From: Cellulosimicrobium sp. ES-005
GTDB lineage: Bacteria > Actinomycetota > Actinomycetes > Actinomycetales > Cellulomonadaceae
NCBI RefSeq assembly: GCF_040448685.1
Contig: NZ_CP159290.1
Location: forward strand, 1,922,001-1,986,000
Direction: 5' to 3'
DNA length: 64,000 bases
This document shows, piece by piece, positions 1 through 8,333 of this stretch; positions within the stretch are counted from its first letter, which is position 1, and the number at the start of each line of letters is the position of its first letter. The notes beneath the pieces are model-generated. The model saw only the letters and a list, made by a program, of their open reading frames with translations. It was not told the DNA's origin and did no database searches. The position numbers and the translations under genes were made by a program.

Positions 1-70
1 AGGAGTCCTGGCGGAACGAGCGCATGCCGCGCCCGCCGCCGGAGCCGGGGAGGGGTGAGGGGAAAGACAT
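1..70 (-). CDS. N-terminal fragment of a leftward gene, possibly an ABC exporter (partial at window edge)
   Basis: Only the first 23 codons lie in the window. On the minus strand an AGGAGG ribosome binding site (plus-strand CCTCCT at 76-81) stands 4-5 nt before an ATG at 68-70. The frame stays open to the edge and reads MSFPSPLPGSGGGRG then MRSFRQDS; the second Met, at 23-25, could also be the start. A short MRSF-type lead-in is common in actinobacterial ABC exporter half-transporters encoded next to a MarR regulator. The gene is divergent to the MarR gene here, and a palindrome lies between them. The existence of the gene is reasonably supported by its ribosome binding site. The ABC identity is inference from context and eight residues. 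Confidence 0.45.
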   Translation of the reverse strand, partial: MSFPSPLPGSGGGRGMRSFRQDS

Positions 71-100
71 GGGGCCTCCTGGGTGGGGGAGGGGCGGCGC

Positions 101-134
101 GGTCGTCCGCGGCGGCATGGTCGTCCGCGGCGGC
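101..134. repeat. 16-bp direct repeat, two copies
   Basis: Copies at 101-116 and 119-134 (GGTCGTCCGCGGCGGC), separated by 2 nt, in the intergenic space between the leftward gene and the MarR gene. Function unknown; it may simply reflect GC-rich slippage. Confidence 0.6.
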
Positions 135-170
135 GGGCGCGGTCGTGCGACCGCTCGCGCGACAGCGGTA

Positions 171-185
171 GTGAGTTTAACTCAC
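171..185. promoter_or_regulatory. Palindrome GTGAGTT-T-AACTCAC, candidate MarR operator
   Basis: Perfect 7-bp arms around one central base. It is A+T-richer than its surroundings and lies between the divergent leftward gene (start at 70) and the MarR-type gene (start at 233). MarR dimers bind short palindromes of this kind in divergent promoters, so autoregulation plus control of the leftward gene is the likely role (inference). Confidence 0.55.
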
Positions 186-232
186 AATGAGTGTGCTCCA
201 CAAGACCCCGTCCGCCGGGTACGCTCGGCCTC

Positions 233-775
233 GTGACGAGCGATGCGAGCGCGCGCCCCGCACGGGGCGCGGTGGGCGGCCCGATCTCCACGGACGAGGC
301 GGGCGAGTTCCTCTCGCTCCTGCACGCGGCGCTCCGGAGCGTGCGCCGTGAGGCGAGCGAGCGCGCCGAGCCCGCCGGGACGACCCCCGGCCAGTACCGG
401 ATGCTGCGCTTCCTCGCCCGCTGCGACGAGCCCTGTCGGCTCGGCGCGGTCGCGTCCGCGCTGGACGTCGCGCCCCGGTCGGTGACGTCCAAGGTGGACG
501 ACGCCGAACGGGCCGGGCTCGTCCGGCGCACCCCCGACCCGCACGACCGGAGGGCGACGCTCGTCGCGCTCACCCCGCGGGGGCGGGAGGTCGTCGCGCA
601 GGTGGGAGCGGAGCGGTCGTCGAGCGCCGGGACGCTCCTCGCGCGCCTCGACGCCGCCGAGCGCGCCGAGCTCCTGCGGCTCCTGCGCGCCGTCGCGGGC
701 GAGCGACCGGACGGTGCGCACGTCGGCGACCGACCGGAGGTCGGCTCGGGCGAGCAGTCGGGCGCGCACGGCTGA
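233..775 (+). CDS. MarR-family transcriptional regulator
   Basis: A 180-residue winged-helix regulator. The HTH and wing are visible as LGAVASALDVAPRSVTSKV, then AGLVRR and the DPHDRRATLVALTPRG stretch, whose DxR wing is typical of MarR. Such proteins bind palindromes as dimers and release them on binding small aromatic or drug-like ligands. I chose the GTG at 233 because TACGCT (220-225) lies exactly 7 nt before it, the leaderless pattern seen throughout the window. An in-frame GTG at 191 would add 14 residues. A perfect palindrome at 171-185 lies just upstream, and a divergent gene starts at 70, so the likely target is that neighbour and itself. The specific ligand is unknown. Confidence 0.8.
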   Translation: MTSDASARPARGAVGGPISTDEAGEFLSLLHAALRSVRREASERAEPAGTTPGQYRMLRFLARCDEPCRLGAVASALDVAPRSVTSKVDDAERAGLVRRTPDPHDRRATLVALTPRGREVVAQVGAERSSSAGTLLARLDAAERAELLRLLRAVAGERPDGAHVGDRPEVGSGEQSGAHG

Positions 776-837
776 GCCGCTCCGCGTGGTCGACCGTCCC
801 GGCGCGAGGACGCCCACCGGCTGGCAGGATGGGGCGC

Positions 838-1479
838 ATGTTTCGCATCGGCCTGACCGGAGGAATCGCGGCGGGGAAGTCCGTCGCGCTCGCACGCTTC
901 GCCGAGCTCGGCGCCGTCGTCGTGGACTACGACGCGCTCTCGCGCGACGCGGTGGCGCCCGGGACGGTCGGCCTCGACGAGGTCGTCGAGGCGTTCGGGC
1001 CGGACGTCCTGGACGACGACGGCGCGCTCGACCGGGCCGCGCTCGGTCGGGTCGTGTTCGGCGACGCCGCCGCGCGCGAGCGTCTCAACGCGATCGTCCA
1101 CCCGGAGGTGCGTCGGCTCGCGGCCGAGCGCGAGGCGGCCGCCGGTGCGGCCGACCCCCGGGCCGTCGTCGTGCACGACATCCCGCTCCTCGTCGAGACG
1201 GGCGACCCCGCCCGGTTCCACTGCGTCGTGGTCGTGCACACGCCCGTGGACGTGCGGGTGAGCCGGCTCGTCGAGGGACGCGGGCTGACCGAGGACGAGG
1301 CCCTCGCCCGCGTCGCCGCCCAGGCCGACGACGCGTCGCGCCTCGCCGCGGCGGACGTGACCCTCGACGGGTCCGGCTCCCCGGAGGCGCTGCGCGTGCA
1401 GGTCGACGAGCTCTGGGCGCGCGTGCGCGCGGAGGTCGACGCCGAGGTCCAGGCCGAGATCGAGGAGCACGAGGCGTGA
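838..1479 (+). CDS. coaE: Dephospho-CoA kinase
   Basis: Catalyses the last step of coenzyme A synthesis, ATP-dependent phosphorylation of the 3'-OH of dephospho-CoA, in the cytosol. The 213-residue protein starts with the P-loop GLTGGIAAGKS, followed by DYDALSRDAV (substrate/acid motif) and the family motif IVHPEVR and VVHDIPLLVE. Length is normal for the single-domain enzyme. A Met three codons earlier (829) is possible, but CAGGAT (825-830) ends 7 nt before the ATG at 838, matching the leaderless promoter pattern. The stop overlaps the GTG start of pcp by 4 nt (GTGA), so the two are translationally coupled. Confidence 0.92.
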   Translation: MFRIGLTGGIAAGKSVALARFAELGAVVVDYDALSRDAVAPGTVGLDEVVEAFGPDVLDDDGALDRAALGRVVFGDAAARERLNAIVHPEVRRLAAEREAAAGAADPRAVVVHDIPLLVETGDPARFHCVVVVHTPVDVRVSRLVEGRGLTEDEALARVAAQADDASRLAAADVTLDGSGSPEALRVQVDELWARVRAEVDAEVQAEIEEHEA

Positions 1480-2093
1480 CGGTCGTCGTCAGCGGGTTCG
1501 AGCCGTTCGACGGTGCCGTCGAGAACCCGTCGTGGGAGACCGCGGCGCGGCTCGCCGAGCGCGGGGAGGCGCTCGTCGGCGACCGGGTCGTCGCCGTCCG
1601 GCTCCCCGTGACGTTCGCCGGGGCGTGGCCGGTGCTCGACGCCGCGATCCGCGAGCACGACCCCGAGGTCGTCGTGGCGCTCGGCCTGGCGGGAGGTGCG
1701 TCGGGCGTGCGCCTCGAACGGGTCGCGGTCAACGTGCGCGACGCCCGGATCCCCGACAACGCGGGCGCGCAGCCCGTCGACCTGCCCGTCGCCGAGGGCG
1801 GGCCGGTCGGGTACTGGTCGACGCTCCCGCTCAAGGCGTCGCTCGCGGCGATCCGCGCGACGGGTGTTCCGGTGGCGGTGTCGAGCACCGCGGGGACCTA
1901 TGTGTGCAACGACGTCTTCTACGCCCTCATGCATCACTGGGGTGCCGGGCCGGGTCGGCGCGCCGGCTTCGTCCACGTCCCCGGGGCCGACGTCGTCCCG
2001 ATCGCGGACCAGGTCGCGGCCGTGGCCGCCGTCGTGCGGCACGCGCTCCTCGGTAGTCCCGAGCCGGCCCTCGCGGCCGGTTCGGAGAGCTGA
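1476..2093 (+). CDS. pcp: Pyrrolidone-carboxylate peptidase (pyroglutamyl peptidase I)
   Basis: Cysteine peptidase of family C15 that removes N-terminal pyroglutamate from peptides in the cytosol. The 205-residue protein begins VTVVVSGFEPFDGAVENPSW (the GFEPF..NPS signature). It carries the catalytic Glu in RLERVAVN, the catalytic Cys in SSTAGTYVCNDVFY and the catalytic His in GFVHVP. The GTG start overlaps the coaE stop by 4 nt. The reading frame is open far upstream, but all family homology begins at this GTG. A strong hairpin at 2110-2146 follows. Confidence 0.93.
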   Translation: MTVVVSGFEPFDGAVENPSWETAARLAERGEALVGDRVVAVRLPVTFAGAWPVLDAAIREHDPEVVVALGLAGGASGVRLERVAVNVRDARIPDNAGAQPVDLPVAEGGPVGYWSTLPLKASLAAIRATGVPVAVSSTAGTYVCNDVFYALMHHWGAGPGRRAGFVHVPGADVVPIADQVAAVAAVVRHALLGSPEPALAAGSES

Positions 2094-2109
2094 GCCGAGC
2101 GCGGGGACG

Positions 2110-2146
2110 CCGAGGGCCCGGCAGGTCTCGCCTGCCGGGCCCTCGG
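2110..2146. terminator. Bidirectional terminator hairpin between pcp and the convergent surface-protein gene
   Basis: Perfect 16-bp arms at 2110-2125 and 2131-2146 with a 5-nt loop (TCTCG). It lies between the stop of pcp on the plus strand and the stop of the convergent gene at 2168. There is no U-tract, as is usual in high-GC actinobacteria. Confidence 0.8.
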
Positions 2147-2167
2147 TGCGTGCTCGTGGTCGAGGCG

Positions 2168-3529
2168 TCAGCTCGTCGCGCGCCGTCGTGCCACGACGAG
2201 GATCGTCGCGCCCCCGGCGAGCAGCAGCGCAGCGACGACGGCCAGCACGACGACCGACGCGCCCGTCGTGGCGAGGCCGCTCTCGGGCGTGTCGTCGCCC
2301 TTCTCGGCGGACGCAGGGGTCGCGTCCGGGCTGGCGGCCGGGGTCTCGGCGGCCGGGGTCGCCTCCACCGTGGGCTCGCCCGGCTCCTCGGTGGACGGGG
2401 TCTCCTCGGTCGTCGGCGGCGTGGTCACGCCCTCGCCGGGGTTCGGGCCTTCCGGCGACGGCTCGGGCTCGGGCTCCTCGACGAACGGCGTCGACTCGCA
2501 CGGACCGGCGAACGGGTAGTTGTGGTGCTCGATCCCGGCGCCACCGGTGTAGGAGACGGCGCCGTTCGACAGGATGCGCCCGTTGGTCGAGGTCGCCAGC
2601 GTGAGGGTCGCGTCCGTGCGCGGGACGACGATCGTTCCGGGGAACTGGTCGTTCGTGCCGAGCGTCACCCGGGTCGCGTCCGGGAAGCTCCACAGGAAGT
2701 GCGCCGACAGGTGCTGGGCGGTCTGGTAGACGCGCACGCCGCCGTACTCGACGTGCTGCAGCCGCGACACGTCCACGGAGGTGCCGGTGACGGTGAGGAG
2801 CACCGGACCGGTCCCGGTGACGTACAGCGTGGTGAGAGTGGATGCCTGGTCGGCCGTGAGCGTGTACCGCGCTCCGGCCTCGACCGTCAGCACCCCGCCC
2901 TCGGGCGCGGCGGCGACGGCGCCGTCGGCGGCGTCGGCCGCGATGCCCGTGACGAGCCCGGGGAGCGCGACGTAGGGACGCAGCGCAACGTCGCGGCCCA
3001 CGCCCTGCGTGACCGTGCCCGGACGGCCGGGCGCGTTGCGGCTCTCGGTGCTCGGGGTCGCGCCGGTGATCTTCCCGCCGACGACGACGTTGCCACCGCT
3101 CGAGGCGTGGAAGCCGACCTGGGTGTTCGTCGCGGTCGCGAGGTCGCCGCCGACGACGAGCATGTCGGTCCCGCCGGCCGGGGTGATCGCCGAGCCGCCG
3201 CCCCCTGCGGTCCCGACGTTGAGGCTCCCGGCTCCGGAGAGGTCGGCGTCCCCGCCCACGACGACGCGGCCCTCGAGCTCGGTCGCGGTCGTGACGGTGA
3301 GCCCGCCGCCCGCCCAGATACCGACGCCCGCGTCCTCCACGGCGGTGAGCTCGTAGACGTCGACCGGTCGCGTGGACGGGTCCGCGGTGCAGACGTCGTC
3401 GGCGGTGACCTCCGGCGTGGTGGCCAGCGGCGCGGCGGTCGCCGGCGCGGCGAGGCCGACGGTCGTCAGGGCGAGGGCGGTGAGTGCGAGCAGGGGGATT
3501 CCGCGGGGGCGCGCGGGGTGAAGGCGCAT
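2168..3529 (-). CDS. Secreted choice-of-anchor A family protein with LAXTG sorting signal
   Basis: A 453-residue exported surface protein. A hydrophobic signal peptide (roughly residues 8-34, ending PATAAP) is followed by a Gly/Thr/Val-rich beta repeat domain. That domain has recurring VVVGGDADLSG, LVVGGDLA and VVVGGKITG strands and ends HHNYPF, the pattern of the choice-of-anchor A domain. A Pro/Glu/Thr-rich wall-spanning linker follows, then LATTG at residues 419-423, one hydrophobic helix and an RRR tail. This is a sortase sorting signal of the LAXTG type used by class E sortases. The ATG at 3529 is preferred over one 17 codons earlier because GGAG lies 8-9 nt before it and the signal peptide then starts properly. 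Ligand and role are unknown; adhesion or matrix binding is a guess. Confidence 0.75.
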   Translation of the reverse strand: MRLHPARPRGIPLLALTALALTTVGLAAPATAAPLATTPEVTADDVCTADPSTRPVDVYELTAVEDAGVGIWAGGGLTVTTATELEGRVVVGGDADLSGAGSLNVGTAGGGGSAITPAGGTDMLVVGGDLATATNTQVGFHASSGGNVVVGGKITGATPSTESRNAPGRPGTVTQGVGRDVALRPYVALPGLVTGIAADAADGAVAAAPEGGVLTVEAGARYTLTADQASTLTTLYVTGTGPVLLTVTGTSVDVSRLQHVEYGGVRVYQTAQHLSAHFLWSFPDATRVTLGTNDQFPGTIVVPRTDATLTLATSTNGRILSNGAVSYTGGAGIEHHNYPFAGPCESTPFVEEPEPEPSPEGPNPGEGVTTPPTTEETPSTEEPGEPTVEATPAAETPAASPDATPASAEKGDDTPESGLATTGASVVVLAVVAALLLAGGATILVVARRRATS

Positions 3530-3775
3530 GGTGTCGGCTCCAGGTCGAGGGTTCGCTAGCGGCGCTGACTTACTGCGCACGGACTCCGCCGCCCGTGGTC
3601 CGTGCTGTCGTGCTGCTCCACGGGCGTCGGGGAGCGCGGCAGGGTCGAGGCGACCCTAGAGGTTGCGAATGACACCTTCCAAATTACGTCGGGGTGATTT
3701 CCCGGAACGACTCCTCCAGGGGCGCCGACCGTGCACGGAGGGGTCCGTGTGGGTGGGTCGACGTACCGTGGAGGC

Positions 3776-5884
3776 ATGCGTCCCGTGACCGATCTCCAGC
3801 GTGCGACCACCCCGTTCGAGGTCATCTCCGAGTACCAGCCGTCGGGCGACCAGCCCACGGCGATCGCTGACCTCGCGCAGCGTATCCGCGCGGGGGAGAA
3901 GGACGTCGTGCTCCTCGGCGCCACCGGCACGGGCAAGTCGGCGACGACGGCGTGGCTCATCGAGGAGCTGCAGCGCCCGACGCTGGTCATGGCGCCGAAC
4001 AAGACGCTCGCCGCGCAGCTCGCGACGGAGTTCCGGGAGCTGCTGCCGCACAACGCGGTCGAGTACTTCGTCTCGTACTACGACTACTACCAGCCCGAGG
4101 CGTACATCGCGCAGACGGACACCTACATCGAGAAGGACTCGTCCATCAACGACGAGGTCGAGCGGCTGCGGCACTCCGCCACGAGCTCCCTGCTCACTCG
4201 GCGCGACGTCGTCGTGGTCGCCTCCGTGTCGTGCATCTACGGTCTCGGCACGCCGCAGGAGTACGTCGACCGGATGGTCCGGCTCGACGTCGGCATGCAG
4301 GTCGAGCGCGACGACCTGCTGCGGCAGTTCGTGACGATGCAGTACACGCGAAACGACATGGCGTTCACGCGCGGCACGTTCCGGGTGCGCGGTGACACGG
4401 TCGAGATCATCCCGGTGTACGAGGAGCTCGCGGTCCGCATCGAGTTCTTCGGCGACGAGATCGAGAGCATCCAGACCCTGCACCCGCTCACGGGCGACGT
4501 GATCCGGTCCGAGCCGAGCATCCACGTGTTCCCGGCCACGCACTACGTCGCCGGGCCGGAGCGCATGGAGCGCGCGATCTCCTCGATCGAGGCCGAGCTC
4601 GCCGAGCGGCTCGACGAGCTCGAGCGGCAGAACAAGCTGCTCGAGGCACAGCGGCTGCGCATGCGTACCACCTACGACATCGAGATGATGCGCCAGATCG
4701 GCACCGCGTCCGGGATCGAGAACTACTCGCGGCACATCGACGGCCGCGAGGCAGGGTCGGCGCCGAACACGCTGCTCGACTACTTCCCGGAGGACTTCCT
4801 CCTCGTCATCGACGAGTCGCACGTGACCGTGCCGCAGATCGGCGCGATGTTCGAGGGCGACATGTCGCGCAAGCGCAGCCTCGTCGACCACGGGTTCCGG
4901 CTGCCGAGCGCGATGGACAACCGGCCGCTGCGCTGGGAGGAGTTCGTCGAGCGCATCGGCCAGACCGTGTACCTGTCGGCGACGCCCGGCGACTACGAGC
5001 TCTCGATGGCCGACGGCGTCGTCGAGCAGATCATCCGGCCGACCGGCCTGGTCGACCCGGAGGTGCTCGTCAAGCCCACCACGGGGCAGATCGACGACCT
5101 GCTGCACGAGATCCGCGAGCGGGTCGAGCGGAACGAGCGCGTCCTCGTCACGACGCTCACCAAGAAGATGGCGGAAGACCTCACGGACTACCTGCTCGAG
5201 AAGGACGTGCGGGTCCGGTACCTGCACTCGGAGGTCGACACGCTGCGGCGCGTGGAGCTCCTGCGCGAGCTGCGCCTCGGCGAGTACGACGTCCTCGTCG
5301 GCATCAACCTGCTGCGCGAGGGCCTCGACCTGCCCGAGGTGTCGCTCGTCGCGATCCTCGACGCCGACAAGGAGGGCTTCCTGCGGTCGCCCAAGTCCCT
5401 CATCCAGACGATCGGCCGCGCGGCCCGCAACGTCTCGGGCCAGGTGCACATGTACGCGGACAAGATCACGCCGGCGATGGCGGCGGCGATCGAGGAGACC
5501 GAGCGGCGCCGCGAGCGGCAGATCGCGTACAACACGGAGAACGGGGTCGATCCGACGCCGCTGCGCAAGCGGATCTCCGACGTGACGGACATGCTCGCGC
5601 GCGAGGACGTCGACACGGCCGAGCTGCTCGCGGGCGGGTACCGACAGCCGGGCAAGGGCGCGAAGGGCAGGGCGCCGGTGCCGGGAGCGCCCAAGGAGGG
5701 CGCGTCGTCGGGCAACCGGCTCGCCGGCGCGGCGGCGAGCGACCTCGCCGAGCTCATCCAGGAGCTCAGCGACCAGATGCACGCGGCCGCGGGCGAGCTG
5801 CAGTTCGAGCTCGCCGCCCGGCTGCGCGACGAGATCTCGGGGCTCAAGAAGGAGCTGCGGCAGATGCAGGCCGCGACGGCCTGA
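3776..5884 (+). CDS. uvrB: UvrABC excinuclease subunit B
   Basis: DNA-damage verification helicase of nucleotide excision repair. It takes the lesion from UvrA and positions UvrC. The 702-residue protein has Walker A GATGTGKS, the tyrosine-rich beta-hairpin ([20 protein letters not shown]), the DESH Walker B box, helicase motifs [14 protein letters not shown] and IGRAARN, and a C-terminal UVR domain (about residues 655-697, [17 protein letters not shown]) that contacts UvrC. The ATG at 3776 is preceded by TACCGT (3764-3769) with 6 nt between, a leaderless promoter arrangement. The longer frame from 3731 is not supported by homology. No LexA-like box was seen here, unlike uvrA. Confidence 0.96.
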   Translation: MRPVTDLQRATTPFEVISEYQPSGDQPTAIADLAQRIRAGEKDVVLLGATGTGKSATTAWLIEELQRPTLVMAPNKTLAAQLATEFRELLPHNAVEYFVSYYDYYQPEAYIAQTDTYIEKDSSINDEVERLRHSATSSLLTRRDVVVVASVSCIYGLGTPQEYVDRMVRLDVGMQVERDDLLRQFVTMQYTRNDMAFTRGTFRVRGDTVEIIPVYEELAVRIEFFGDEIESIQTLHPLTGDVIRSEPSIHVFPATHYVAGPERMERAISSIEAELAERLDELERQNKLLEAQRLRMRTTYDIEMMRQIGTASGIENYSRHIDGREAGSAPNTLLDYFPEDFLLVIDESHVTVPQIGAMFEGDMSRKRSLVDHGFRLPSAMDNRPLRWEEFVERIGQTVYLSATPGDYELSMADGVVEQIIRPTGLVDPEVLVKPTTGQIDDLLHEIRERVERNERVLVTTLTKKMAEDLTDYLLEKDVRVRYLHSEVDTLRRVELLRELRLGEYDVLVGINLLREGLDLPEVSLVAILDADKEGFLRSPKSLIQTIGRAARNVSGQVHMYADKITPAMAAAIEETERRRERQIAYNTENGVDPTPLRKRISDVTDMLAREDVDTAELLAGGYRQPGKGAKGRAPVPGAPKEGASSGNRLAGAAASDLAELIQELSDQMHAAAGELQFELAARLRDEISGLKKELRQMQAATA

Positions 5885-6021
5885 CGCGGAGGCCCGGACC
5901 GTCGTCGGGCGAGCTCTGTCTCCAGCGACCTGCCCGGGACCGAGCGGTCGGCCGGGGACGAGGAACATCTCGCCCGCGCGTCAGGTTGTCCCGTGCAGAG
6001 GGGCGATGGCCTATGCTGGCT

Positions 6022-6165
6022 CCTCGTTGAAGGGGAGTATTCCTCCGCGGTGATGTCGTCATCACGGCCGGCGCAGTCGTCGGCCCGGTGTCACCGGTCC
6101 CACTACCACCAGCCCGCGTCCCGTGCGGGTGCGGGTGGCGGTGCGTGGCGGAAGAGACCTTCGGT
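6022..6165 (+). ncRNA. yybP-ykoY (Mn2+-sensing) riboswitch upstream of terC
   Basis: The family's two hallmark internal-loop sequences are present in the right order: GGGGAGTA at 6032-6039 on the 5' side and GAGAC at 6154-6158 on the 3' side. They are closed by a P1 helix GAAGG (6029-6033) pairing with CCTTC (6158-6162). The element lies in a 314-nt gene-free leader ending at an ATG (6199) with a GGAGGAA ribosome binding site (6187-6193). A TATGCT -10 box at 6012-6017 would start the RNA just before P1. yybP-ykoY RNAs bind Mn2+ and switch on Mn exporters, classically TerC/Alx/YoaB-type membrane proteins, which is exactly what follows. Confidence 0.8.
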
Positions 6166-6198
6166 ACACAGTGCTCCCCACGTACCGGAGGAATCTTC

Positions 6199-7203
6199 AT
6201 GGATGTGCCCGTCTGGGTCTGGCTCGTCACCGTCGGCGTGATCCTCGCGATGCTCGCCGTCGACTACGTGGGGCACGTGCGCACGCCCCACGCCCCGAGC
6301 CTGCGCGAGGCCACGTGGTGGTCCGCGGGCTACGTCGCCGTCGCGGTGGCCTTCGGCGGCATCGTCTGGGCCGTCTGGGGTTCGACGTACGGCGGCGAGT
6401 ACTTCGCCGGCTACATCACCGAGAAGAGCCTGTCCGTCGACAACCTCTTCGTGTTCGTCCTCATCATGACGAGCTTCCGCGTCCCGCGGCTCTACCAGCA
6501 GAAGGTGCTGCTCATCGGCATCACGATCGCGCTGGTCCTGCGGACGATCTTCATCTTCCTCGGCGCGGCCCTCATCGAGAACTTCAGCTGGGTCTTCTAC
6601 GTCTTCGGCGCGTTCCTGCTGTACACCGCGTGGACGCAGGTCAAGGCCGGCACCGGCCACGACGAGGAGTTCCACGAGAACGGCGCGCTGCGGCTGACCC
6701 GCCGCCTGTTCCCGACGACGGAGACGTACGTCGAGGACAAGATGACGACGAGGATCGACGGGAAGCGCTACATCACCCCGATGCTCATCGTGATGATCGC
6801 GATCGGCAGCGCGGACCTGCTCTTCGCGGTCGACTCGATCCCCGCGATCTTCGGCCTCACGCAGGAGACCTTCCTCGTGTTCGCCGCCAACGCGTTCTCG
6901 CTGCTCGGCCTGCGCCAGCTCTACTTCCTCATCGACGGCCTCCTCGACCGCCTCGTCTACCTCGCGTACGGCCTCGCGGCGATCCTCGGCTTCATCGGCG
7001 TCAAGCTGCTCATCCACGCGCTGCACAAGAACGAGGTGCCGTTCATCAACGGCGGTGAGCACATCACCGCCGTCCCGGAGATCTCGACGGCGCTGTCGCT
7101 CGGGTTCATCGTCGTCGTGCTCACGATCACCACGGTCGCGAGCCTCGCCAAGGACCGCGCCGACCGTCGGCGCTCCATCGAGAGCTCGGAGGGCTCACGC
7201 TGA
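6199..7203 (+). CDS. TerC family integral membrane protein (probable Mn2+ exporter or metal-export helper), copy 1
   Basis: A 334-residue polytopic membrane protein with about nine hydrophobic segments. The TerC signature is clear: EKSLSVDNLFVFVLI in TM3 and GSADLLFAVDSIPAIFGLTQE in the second half, each supplying the acidic residue (SVDN, AVDS) that lines the metal path. TerC/Alx/MeeF-type proteins export Mn2+ or metallate exported enzymes. The strong GGAGGAA ribosome binding site (6187-6193) fixes the ATG at 6199. The gene lies directly behind a yybP-ykoY riboswitch, so Mn2+-induced expression is expected. Its stop codon overlaps the start of a second TerC gene by one base (TGATG). Confidence 0.85.
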   Translation: MDVPVWVWLVTVGVILAMLAVDYVGHVRTPHAPSLREATWWSAGYVAVAVAFGGIVWAVWGSTYGGEYFAGYITEKSLSVDNLFVFVLIMTSFRVPRLYQQKVLLIGITIALVLRTIFIFLGAALIENFSWVFYVFGAFLLYTAWTQVKAGTGHDEEFHENGALRLTRRLFPTTETYVEDKMTTRIDGKRYITPMLIVMIAIGSADLLFAVDSIPAIFGLTQETFLVFAANAFSLLGLRQLYFLIDGLLDRLVYLAYGLAAILGFIGVKLLIHALHKNEVPFINGGEHITAVPEISTALSLGFIVVVLTITTVASLAKDRADRRRSIESSEGSR

Positions 7204-8330
7204 TGGTTCACGAGCTTCCCGTCTGGTTCGAGTGGGCGTCGCTCTCGGCGCTCGCGGTGCTGCTCCTCGTCGACCTGTTCGTCGTGGGGCGCCGCCCGCA
7301 CGTCCCCTCGATGCGCGAGAGCGCGCTGTGGGTCGGCTTCTACGTCGCGCTCGCCCTCGTCTTCGGGGCGATCGTGGGCGCGGTCGGCGGGGCGGCACCG
7401 GCCGGGGAGTTCTACGCGGGCTGGCTCACGGAGTACAGCCTCTCCGTGGACAACCTCTTCGTGTTCGTCATCATCATGGCGAGGTTCGCGGTCCCGCGGG
7501 ACCAGCAGCAGCGCGTGCTGATGGTCGGCATCATCGTCGCGCTCGTCCTGCGCGGGGCGTTCATCCTCGCGGGTGCGGCGATCATCGCCCAGTTCGTGTG
7601 GGTGTTCTACCTGTTCGGCGCGTTCCTCATCTACACGGCCGTCAAGCTCGTGGCCGGCGGGGACGAGCCCGAGGAGTACCACGAGAACCGCGCCGTCCGG
7701 GCCCTGCGGCGGGTCCTGCCGCTGGGCACGCAGTACGACGGCGGCCGGCTGCGCACGGTCGAGGACGGCAAGCGGGTCTTCACGCCGCTGGTCATCGTGT
7801 TCCTCGCGATCGGCAGCACCGACCTGCTCTTCGCGTTCGACTCGATCCCCGCGATCTTCGGGCTCACCCAGGACCCGTTCATCGTCTTCACGACGAACGT
7901 CTTCGCGCTGATGGGCCTGCGCCAGCTCTACTTCCTCCTGGGCGGCCTGCTCGAGCGCCTCGTCTACCTGCCGATCGGTCTGGCGGTGATCCTCGGGTTC
8001 ATCGGCGTGAAGCTGATCCTCGAGGCGCTGCACGAGAACACGCTGCCGTTCATCAACGGCGGGGAGCACCTCGACGCCGTCCCGACGGTCCCGATCTGGC
8101 TGTCGCTGGTCGTGATCATCGGCGCGCTCGCCGTCACGACGGTCGCGAGCCTCCTGCGCACGCGGGCGCTGCACGCCCAGGACGACTCCGAGGTGGCCGC
8201 GACGAGCGGCGCTGCCGCTGTCGTGGAGGACGCGGTCCAGGAGCCCGAGGGCGAGTCGGTGGACGGGGGCGCGCCGGTCGGCGAGACACCGCCGTGGGGC
8301 ACGGGCCCGCAGGACGGCACCGGGCGATAG
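7203..8330 (+). CDS. TerC family integral membrane protein, copy 2
   Basis: A 375-residue paralogue of the preceding gene, with the same SLSVDNLFVFVII and STDLLFAFDSIPAIFGLTQD motifs and the same loop layout. It differs in having a longer acidic, Gly-rich C-terminal tail (about the last 55 residues). The ATG at 7203 shares a base with the upstream TGA, so it is translationally coupled and under the same riboswitch. Tandem TerC genes could form a hetero-oligomer or divide labour between metals. I see no residue loss in either acidic motif that would suggest one is inactive. Confidence 0.85.
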   Translation: MVHELPVWFEWASLSALAVLLLVDLFVVGRRPHVPSMRESALWVGFYVALALVFGAIVGAVGGAAPAGEFYAGWLTEYSLSVDNLFVFVIIMARFAVPRDQQQRVLMVGIIVALVLRGAFILAGAAIIAQFVWVFYLFGAFLIYTAVKLVAGGDEPEEYHENRAVRALRRVLPLGTQYDGGRLRTVEDGKRVFTPLVIVFLAIGSTDLLFAFDSIPAIFGLTQDPFIVFTTNVFALMGLRQLYFLLGGLLERLVYLPIGLAVILGFIGVKLILEALHENTLPFINGGEHLDAVPTVPIWLSLVVIIGALAVTTVASLLRTRALHAQDDSEVAATSGAAAVVEDAVQEPEGESVDGGAPVGETPPWGTGPQDGTGR

Positions 8331-8333
8331 CGC

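Noticed and set aside
24-236. Short plus-strand frame before the MarR gene
   Set aside because: No recognisable domain; Arg/Gly-rich translation of a repeat-containing intergenic region that also holds a promoter palindrome.
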